Source: Actinomycetes bacterium (GTDB lineage: Bacteria > Actinomycetota > Actinomycetes > Propionibacteriales > Propionibacteriaceae). Taken from it: a stretch of 10,909 nt of DNA. The notes below the pieces were generated by a model that did no database searches, had not been told where the DNA came from, and worked only from the letters and a program-made list of their open reading frames with translations. Shown piece after piece: positions 6,841-10,909 of the stretch. The stretch covers positions 1-10,909 of the forward strand of contig JAJYQH010000006.1 in assembly GCA_021794705.1 (NCBI GenBank). Reading direction: 5' to 3'. Each line of letters starts with the position of its first letter. The first letter of the stretch is position 1. The translations under genes were made by a program, and so were the position numbers.

Positions 6841-9300
6841 TCAGAGCTTCTCCATGGGGGCGTACTTCAGGGCCAGCCGCTTGAGGCCGGTGGAGCCGAA
6901 GTCGACGTCCGCCTTGGCGTTGTCCCCCGCCCCGGTGACCGCGACCACCGTCCCCATACCGAAGCTCGAGTGCAGCACCCGGTCGCCCACGGCGACCGAG
7001 GCGACCTTCGGCGCCGGCGTCCCCGACCCGAACGAGGGCGCCGCGAGCCGCGACCGGGTCTGGAACTGGCGGGTGGCCGACGTGGACGCCCACGAGGTGA
7101 GCGCGGCGCCGGTGCGCCGCCAGTCGAGCAGCCGGGCCGGGATCTCGTCGAGGAACCGGCTCGGCGGGTTGTACTGCGGCGCGCCCCAGGCCGTGCGGGT
7201 CGCGGCCCGCGTGAGGTAGAGCCGGTGGCGCGCCCGGGTGATGCCGACGTAGGCGAGGCGGCGTTCCTCCTCGAGTTCGGAGCGGTCGAGCAGCGCCCGC
7301 ATGTGCGGGAACACGCCGTCCTCGAAGCCGGTGAGGAACACGGTGTCGAACTCGAGCCCCTTGGCGGTGTGCAGGGTCATCAGGGTGACGACCCCGGAGC
7401 CGGCGTCGTGGTCGGGGATCTGGTCGGAGTCGGCCACCAGGGCGATGCGCTCGAGGAACGCCGGCAACGAGTCGTCGGGCTCGGGCATCCCCGCCACCAG
7501 CGCCGTGCCGCTCTCGTCGGCTCCCCGGGCCGCCTCGGTGGCGAGCATCTCGGCGTCCAGGTCGACGGAGTGGGCGGCCGCGACGAACTCCGCCGCAACG
7601 CTCACCAGTTCGACGAGGTTCTCGTGCCGCGACTCGTCCTGCGGGTCGGTGCTGTGCTCCAGTTCCGCGAGGTACCCCGACTCCTTGAGGATCGAGGTGA
7701 GGATCTCGTCGGCCGGGCGTCCCTCGTCGACCATCTGCCGGTGCTTCCGCATCATCGTCGCGAAGGCGGTCACCTGGTTGAGGCTGCGGGTGGCCAGGCC
7801 GGCGTCCGCCGCCCGGTCGAGCGCCGAGGAGAAGGTGATCTGCTCGGACGCCGCGACGGCCTCGATCGCCGCCTCGGCCCGGTCGCCGATGCCCCGCTTC
7901 GGCACGTTGAGGATGCGCCGCACCGACACGTCATCGGCCGGGTTGGCGATCGCCCGGAGGTAGGCGATGGCGTCGCGGACCTCCCGGCGCTCGTAGAAGC
8001 GGACGCCGCCGACCACCTTGTAGGGCAGCCCGACCCGGATGAAGACCTCCTCGAACGCTCGCGACTGGGCGTTGGTGCGGTAGAACACGGCGGTGTCGCC
8101 GTAGCGGCCCACTCCCTCGTCGTGCAGCTTGTCGATCTCGCTGGCGACGAACTGCGCCTCGTCGTGTTCGGTGTCGGCCACGTAGCCGGTGATGAGCGGG
8201 CCGTCGCCCGACTCGCTCCACAGGGCCTTCTCCGGGCGCTTGGGGTTGTTGCGGATCACGGCGTTCGCGGCTGTGAGGATGTTCTGGGTGGAGCGGTAGT
8301 TCTGCTCGAGCAGGATGGTTCGGGCGCCGGGGAAGTCGGAGTCGAAGTCGAGGATGTTGCGGATGGTCGCCCCGCGGAACGCGTAGATCGACTGGTCGGA
8401 GTCGCCCACCACCATGAGCTCGGGGGCCTCGACCAGCTGGCTGCCCTCGGTGACGCCCGCCGGCGCGACGGCCTCGGAGCAGAGCTCGCGGATGAGGGCG
8501 TACTGGGCGTGGTTGGTGTCCTGGTACTCGTCGACGAGCACGTGCCGGAACCGGCGGCGGTAGCTCTCGCGGACGTCGGGGAACGCCTGCAGGAGGTGGA
8601 CGGTGGTCATGATGAGGTCGTCGAAGTCGAGGGCGTTCGCGGCGACCAGCCGCCGCTGATACTCCCGGTAGGCGTCGGCGAAGACCTGGTCGTTGGCCGA
8701 CTCCGCGCGGGTGCGCGCGGTTTCGAAGTCGACGAGCTCGTTCTTGCAGTTCGACACCCAGGTCATGATCGCCCGGATCGGGTACCGCTTCGGGTCGAGC
8801 TGCTGGTCGCGCGCCACCAGCGTCATCAGCCGCTTGGAGTCGGCGTCGTCGTAGATCGAGAAGGTGCGCGACATGCCGAAGCGGTCGATGTCCTGGCGCA
8901 GGATGCGCACGCACGCCGAGTGGAAGGTCGACACCCACATGAGCCGGGCGCGGTTGCCGACGAGGTCGGTGACCCGGGCGCGCATCTCCGCGGCCGCCTT
9001 GTTGGTGAAGGTGATGGCGAGGATCGAGCCGGGGTGCACGTCGCGCTGCGACACGAGCCAGGCGATCCGTCGGGTGAGCACCCGGGTCTTGCCCGACCCG
9101 GCGCCGGCCACGACGAGCACCGGCGAGCCGGCGTGGATCACGGCCTCCCGCTGAGGAGGGTTGAGCCCCTCGAGCAGGTCGTCGGGCGTCGGCCCGGCGT
9201 GCGGACGCCGAGGCTCACGGGCCGCGACGGCGGGAGCGGCGTCTGGGGTCGGGTCGAACCCGCCGAACAGATCGGGGATGGCGGCGTCGGGGTGGTTCAT
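6841..9300 (-). CDS. pcrA: ATP-dependent 3'-5' DNA helicase PcrA/UvrD1 (superfamily 1)
   Basis: This is a DNA-unwinding motor of nucleotide excision repair and of clearing protein-DNA roadblocks. The 819-residue product carries all SF1A motifs in order. These are the Q motif LNPPQREAV (46-54), Walker A AGAGSGKT (65-72, Lys71), Ia ITFTNKAAAEMRARV (96-110), Walker B/II VLVDEYQDTN (254-263), III VVGDSDQSIYAFRG (297-310), IV QNYRST (333-338), V TLMTLHTAKGLEFD (639-652) and VI EERRLAYVGITRAR (678-691). The C-terminal tudor-like domain VGDRVLHSSFGMGTVV (771-786) to YAPMEKL is typical of PcrA/UvrD1. Residues 1-40 are a variable, disordered-looking leader. The start is ATG at 9300-9298 with AAGGTGGG 6 bases upstream. 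The synteny with sucCD-purNH points to the mycobacterial uvrD1 orthologue. It is divergent from the PLD-like gene. Confidence 0.97.
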   Translation of the reverse strand: MNHPDAAIPDLFGGFDPTPDAAPAVAAREPRRPHAGPTPDDLLEGLNPPQREAVIHAGSPVLVVAGAGSGKTRVLTRRIAWLVSQRDVHPGSILAITFTNKAAAEMRARVTDLVGNRARLMWVSTFHSACVRILRQDIDRFGMSRTFSIYDDADSKRLMTLVARDQQLDPKRYPIRAIMTWVSNCKNELVDFETARTRAESANDQVFADAYREYQRRLVAANALDFDDLIMTTVHLLQAFPDVRESYRRRFRHVLVDEYQDTNHAQYALIRELCSEAVAPAGVTEGSQLVEAPELMVVGDSDQSIYAFRGATIRNILDFDSDFPGARTILLEQNYRSTQNILTAANAVIRNNPKRPEKALWSESGDGPLITGYVADTEHDEAQFVASEIDKLHDEGVGRYGDTAVFYRTNAQSRAFEEVFIRVGLPYKVVGGVRFYERREVRDAIAYLRAIANPADDVSVRRILNVPKRGIGDRAEAAIEAVAASEQITFSSALDRAADAGLATRSLNQVTAFATMMRKHRQMVDEGRPADEILTSILKESGYLAELEHSTDPQDESRHENLVELVSVAAEFVAAAHSVDLDAEMLATEAARGADESGTALVAGMPEPDDSLPAFLERIALVADSDQIPDHDAGSGVVTLMTLHTAKGLEFDTVFLTGFEDGVFPHMRALLDRSELEEERRLAYVGITRARHRLYLTRAATRTAWGAPQYNPPSRFLDEIPARLLDWRRTGAALTSWASTSATRQFQTRSRLAAPSFGSGTPAPKVASVAVGDRVLHSSFGMGTVVAVTGAGDNAKADVDFGSTGLKRLALKYAPMEKL

Positions 9301-9309
9301 GGCGGTCCC

Positions 9310-9332
9310 ACCTTAGTCGCCGGCCCCGACGG
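9310..9332 (-). promoter_or_regulatory. RecA-NDp (PafBC)-like promoter upstream of pcrA
   Basis: Read on the minus strand, CCGTCGGGG (9332-9324) is followed by exactly 8 bases and then TAAGGT (9315-9310). The known actinobacterial LexA-independent damage promoter is TTGTCRGTG-N8-TANNNT. The left half matches 6 of 9 positions, and the spacing and right half fit exactly. The start site would lie only 0-3 bases before the ATG, so the mRNA would be nearly leaderless and the AAGGTGGG would not be transcribed from it. The match is partial, in GC-rich sequence, so this is tentative. Confidence 0.35.
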
Positions 9333-9384
9333 TCCCGTCCCGGGCGCCCCACCCGTTCGTGACGACGATGGCGGTGGGATTGGC

Positions 9385-9390
9385 TACATT
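9385..9390 (+). promoter_or_regulatory. Possible -10 element giving a leaderless mRNA for the PLD-like gene
   Basis: TACATT ends 6 bases before the ATG at 9397, so transcription could begin at the A of the start codon. No good ribosome site precedes that ATG, which agrees with leaderless translation, common in actinobacteria. A -35 is not clear: GTGACG at 9359-9364 resembles one but is 20 bases away. Confidence 0.38.
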
Positions 9391-9396
9391 GCACGC

Positions 9397-10674
9397 ATGA
9401 CAAAGGTGCTGGAACCCCGTCGACGCGCCGTGCTGGCCGGGCTGCGGCGATGGGTGGGTCCCGTCGCCTCCGTCGTGGTCGGCGCGGAGGTGTCGGCCGC
9501 GATCGCCGTCACGGTGGCCGCCTCCCTGCGGCGGCGGCACCACCGCACCCGCCGGTTCCCCACCGCGCCGCCCCTGCCGGCCACCGTGGGCGACAACACG
9601 GTGCGCATCTACACCTTCGGCAAGGACCTCTACGCCGACATGCTCGAGGCCATCGACTCGGCCACCGAGAGCGTGCGCCTCGAGACGTTCATCTGGAAGG
9701 GCGACGAGGTCGGCCAGCAGTTCAAGGACGCCGTCGAGCGGGCGGCCGCCCGCGGGGTCGACGTCCATCTCATCATCGACCAGTTCGCCAACCTCGTCGT
9801 GCCGCAGTCGTTCTACTCCTTCTCCGACCGCATCCACGTGCGCTGGCATCCCCTGTTCGGCCCCATCGGCCGCATCGACCACCGCAACGGCGGTCGCGAC
9901 CACCGCAAGCTGCTCATCGTCGACGGCACGATCGCGTTCCTCGGCGGCTACAACATCGGCAGCCTCTACGCCGACAAGTGGCGCGACACCCACGCGCGGT
10001 TCACCGGCCCGGTGGTCGGCGAGATCGACCAGGCGTTCGTCGACCAGTGGAACATCACCCCGCGGGGCTGGTTCCACCAGGCGAACCGGTCGAACCAGCT
10101 CGAGACCTCGGGCGAACGCGAGTGGGGCACCGACATCCGGATCCACAAGAACAGCCCACGGATGGCCGTCTACCCCATCCGCAACATGTATCTCGAGGCG
10201 ATCGACAAGGCGTCCACGAGCATCCACATCACCCAGGCCTACTTCGCCCCCGACGACGACTTCCTCGCCGCCCTGTTCGCGGCGGCCCGCCGCGGGGTCG
10301 ACGTGCGCATCATCATCCCTGCGGAGTCGAACCACGTGCTCGCCGACTGGCTCTCCCGGGGGTTCTACGACGAGCTGCTCGCCGACGGCATCCGGATCTT
10401 CCTCTACCAGGGCGCCATGGTGCACGCCAAGACCGGGACGATCGACGGCATCTGGTCGACGATCGGGACGGCGAACCTCGACCGACTGAGCCTGCTCGGC
10501 AACTACGAGATCAACGCCGAGATCACCGGGGAGGAGGTCGCCCAGCGGATGGAGGAGATCTTCGAGATCGACCTGTCCAACTGCGTCGAGGTCACCCTCG
10601 ACACCTGGCGCGCCCGCTCCCGGGCGGCCAAGCTCACCGAGGCGCTGCTCGCTCCCTGGCGCCCGCTGGTGTAG
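9397..10674 (+). CDS. Phospholipase D-like / cardiolipin synthase family membrane protein
   Basis: The 425-residue protein has two PLD catalytic motifs, so it very likely acts on phospholipids, for example as a cardiolipin synthase joining phosphatidylglycerol units. Motif 1 is HRKLLIVD (His169, Lys171, Asp176) followed by GGYNIG; motif 2 is HAKTGTID (His343, Lys345, Asp350) followed by GTAN. A single N-terminal hydrophobic segment (about 19-43) ends in a basic RRRHHRTRR stretch, suggesting a membrane anchor with the catalytic part in the cytoplasm. Canonical bacterial ClsA has two N-terminal spans and about 480-510 residues, so this is the shorter one-span type. The start ATG at 9397 was chosen because the protein pattern begins there and a -10-like TACATT lies just upstream. 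The frame is open far upstream, but only antisense to pcrA. The substrate is not shown by the sequence. Confidence 0.9.
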   Translation: MTKVLEPRRRAVLAGLRRWVGPVASVVVGAEVSAAIAVTVAASLRRRHHRTRRFPTAPPLPATVGDNTVRIYTFGKDLYADMLEAIDSATESVRLETFIWKGDEVGQQFKDAVERAAARGVDVHLIIDQFANLVVPQSFYSFSDRIHVRWHPLFGPIGRIDHRNGGRDHRKLLIVDGTIAFLGGYNIGSLYADKWRDTHARFTGPVVGEIDQAFVDQWNITPRGWFHQANRSNQLETSGEREWGTDIRIHKNSPRMAVYPIRNMYLEAIDKASTSIHITQAYFAPDDDFLAALFAAARRGVDVRIIIPAESNHVLADWLSRGFYDELLADGIRIFLYQGAMVHAKTGTIDGIWSTIGTANLDRLSLLGNYEINAEITGEEVAQRMEEIFEIDLSNCVEVTLDTWRARSRAAKLTEALLAPWRPLV

Positions 10675-10707
10675 CGGCCGCCCGCACCTCCCCCCTTCCC
10701 CACCCTT

Positions 10708-10741
10708 GGGGTGTAGGAGCCTTCGCTCTGGGCGCAACCCC
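10708..10741 (+). terminator. Possible terminator after the PLD-like gene
   Basis: The 156-bp gap after the stop codon (10675-10830) contains GGGGT (10708-10712) pairing with ACCCC (10737-10741). These arms enclose a smaller stem, GGAGC (10716-10720) and GCTCT (10725-10729, one G-T pair), around CTTC. CACCC-TTG-GGGTG at 10701-10713 is a competing short hairpin. There is no T-run. The place fits a terminator; the structure is only moderately strong. Confidence 0.35.
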
Positions 10742-10751
10742 TGGGAGATCG

Positions 10752-10781
10752 CTGCCGACGGCCCCGGCGACGCCCTAGCGT
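10752..10781 (+). promoter_or_regulatory. Possible promoter of the GlsB/YeaQ-like gene
   Basis: CTGCCG (10752-10757) and TAGCGT (10776-10781) are 18 bases apart, in the only intergenic space before the small membrane-protein gene. Each matches the sigma-70 consensus at 3 of 6 positions. This would give a leader of about 40 bases. The evidence is weak. Confidence 0.25.
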
Positions 10782-10830
10782 GGAGGGAGATCGTGGTTCC
10801 GAGCCACGGCCCGACCTTTAGGAGAACCCC

Positions 10831-10909
10831 ATGCTCGGCGAGATCATCGTCCTCATCATCCTCGGCGCCATTTTCGGCGCCCTCGCGCGGCTGTTCATGC
10901 GCGGCCGCC
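10831..10909 (+). CDS. GlsB/YeaQ/YmgE family small membrane protein (transglycosylase-associated), 5' part
   Basis: Only the first 26 codons lie in the window: MLGEIIVLIILGAIFGALAR followed by LFMRGR. The start is ATG at 10831, with AGGAG (10820-10824) 6 bases upstream, a good ribosome site. A glycine-spaced hydrophobic helix followed by a GALAR-type turn and basic residues is typical of the first segment of GlsB/YeaQ/YmgE proteins. These are small proteins of about 80-90 residues with three membrane spans, often linked to general stress. The family call rests on 26 residues, so it is likely but not proven. It has its own intergenic region and is probably a separate transcription unit from the PLD-like gene. 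Confidence 0.72.
   Translation, partial: MLGEIIVLIILGAIFGALARLFMRGR

Noticed and set aside
6541..10674. A 1377-codon open frame on the plus strand running antisense to pcrA and into the PLD-like gene
   Set aside because: Only the last 425 codons carry family motifs. The rest is antisense to a complete helicase and is the Gly/Arg/Val/Glu-rich product expected from GC-rich shadow frames.

Overview
The window comes from a high-GC actinobacterium (Actinomycetota). The gene order supports this: a PcrA/UvrD1-type helicase, then sucC-sucD, a DUF6350/PerM membrane protein, purN and purH, all on one strand. As I recall it, Mycobacterium tuberculosis has the same order and polarity (uvrD1, an opposite-strand gene, sucC, sucD, perM, purN, purH). 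GTG starts, strong GC bias at third codon positions and a DUF222/HNH ('13E12-like') protein fit the same phylum. A member of Propionibacteriaceae or a relative is possible, but I cannot settle the family from this sequence.

Layout, left to right: purH (minus, cut by the left edge), purN (minus, 4-base overlap with purH), the DUF6350/PerM gene (minus) and a perfect 14-bp hairpin that separates it from sucD and sucC (minus). A 341-bp intergenic region follows, ending in an AT-rich promoter and a LexA/SOS-box-like palindrome. Next are a DUF222-HNH nuclease gene (plus), the helicase pcrA/uvrD1 (minus, tail to tail with the HNH gene), a phospholipase D/cardiolipin-synthase-like gene (plus, divergent from pcrA), and the first 26 codons of a GlsB/YeaQ/YmgE-type small membrane protein (plus, cut by the right edge).

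Functionally, most of the window is housekeeping: de novo purine synthesis (PurN, PurH), succinyl-CoA synthetase of the TCA cycle (SucCD), envelope and division (PerM-like), DNA repair (PcrA) and phospholipid metabolism. The accessory element is the DUF222-HNH gene. It sits on the opposite strand inside the conserved block, between pcrA and sucC. I see a LexA-box-like palindrome touching its -10 element, and a RecA-NDp (PafBC)-like element upstream of pcrA. If both are real, two neighbouring genes would answer DNA damage through two different regulatory routes. I found no CRISPR array, tRNA, rRNA, insertion sequence or multi-gene defence system, and I do not think the window holds a wholly new system.
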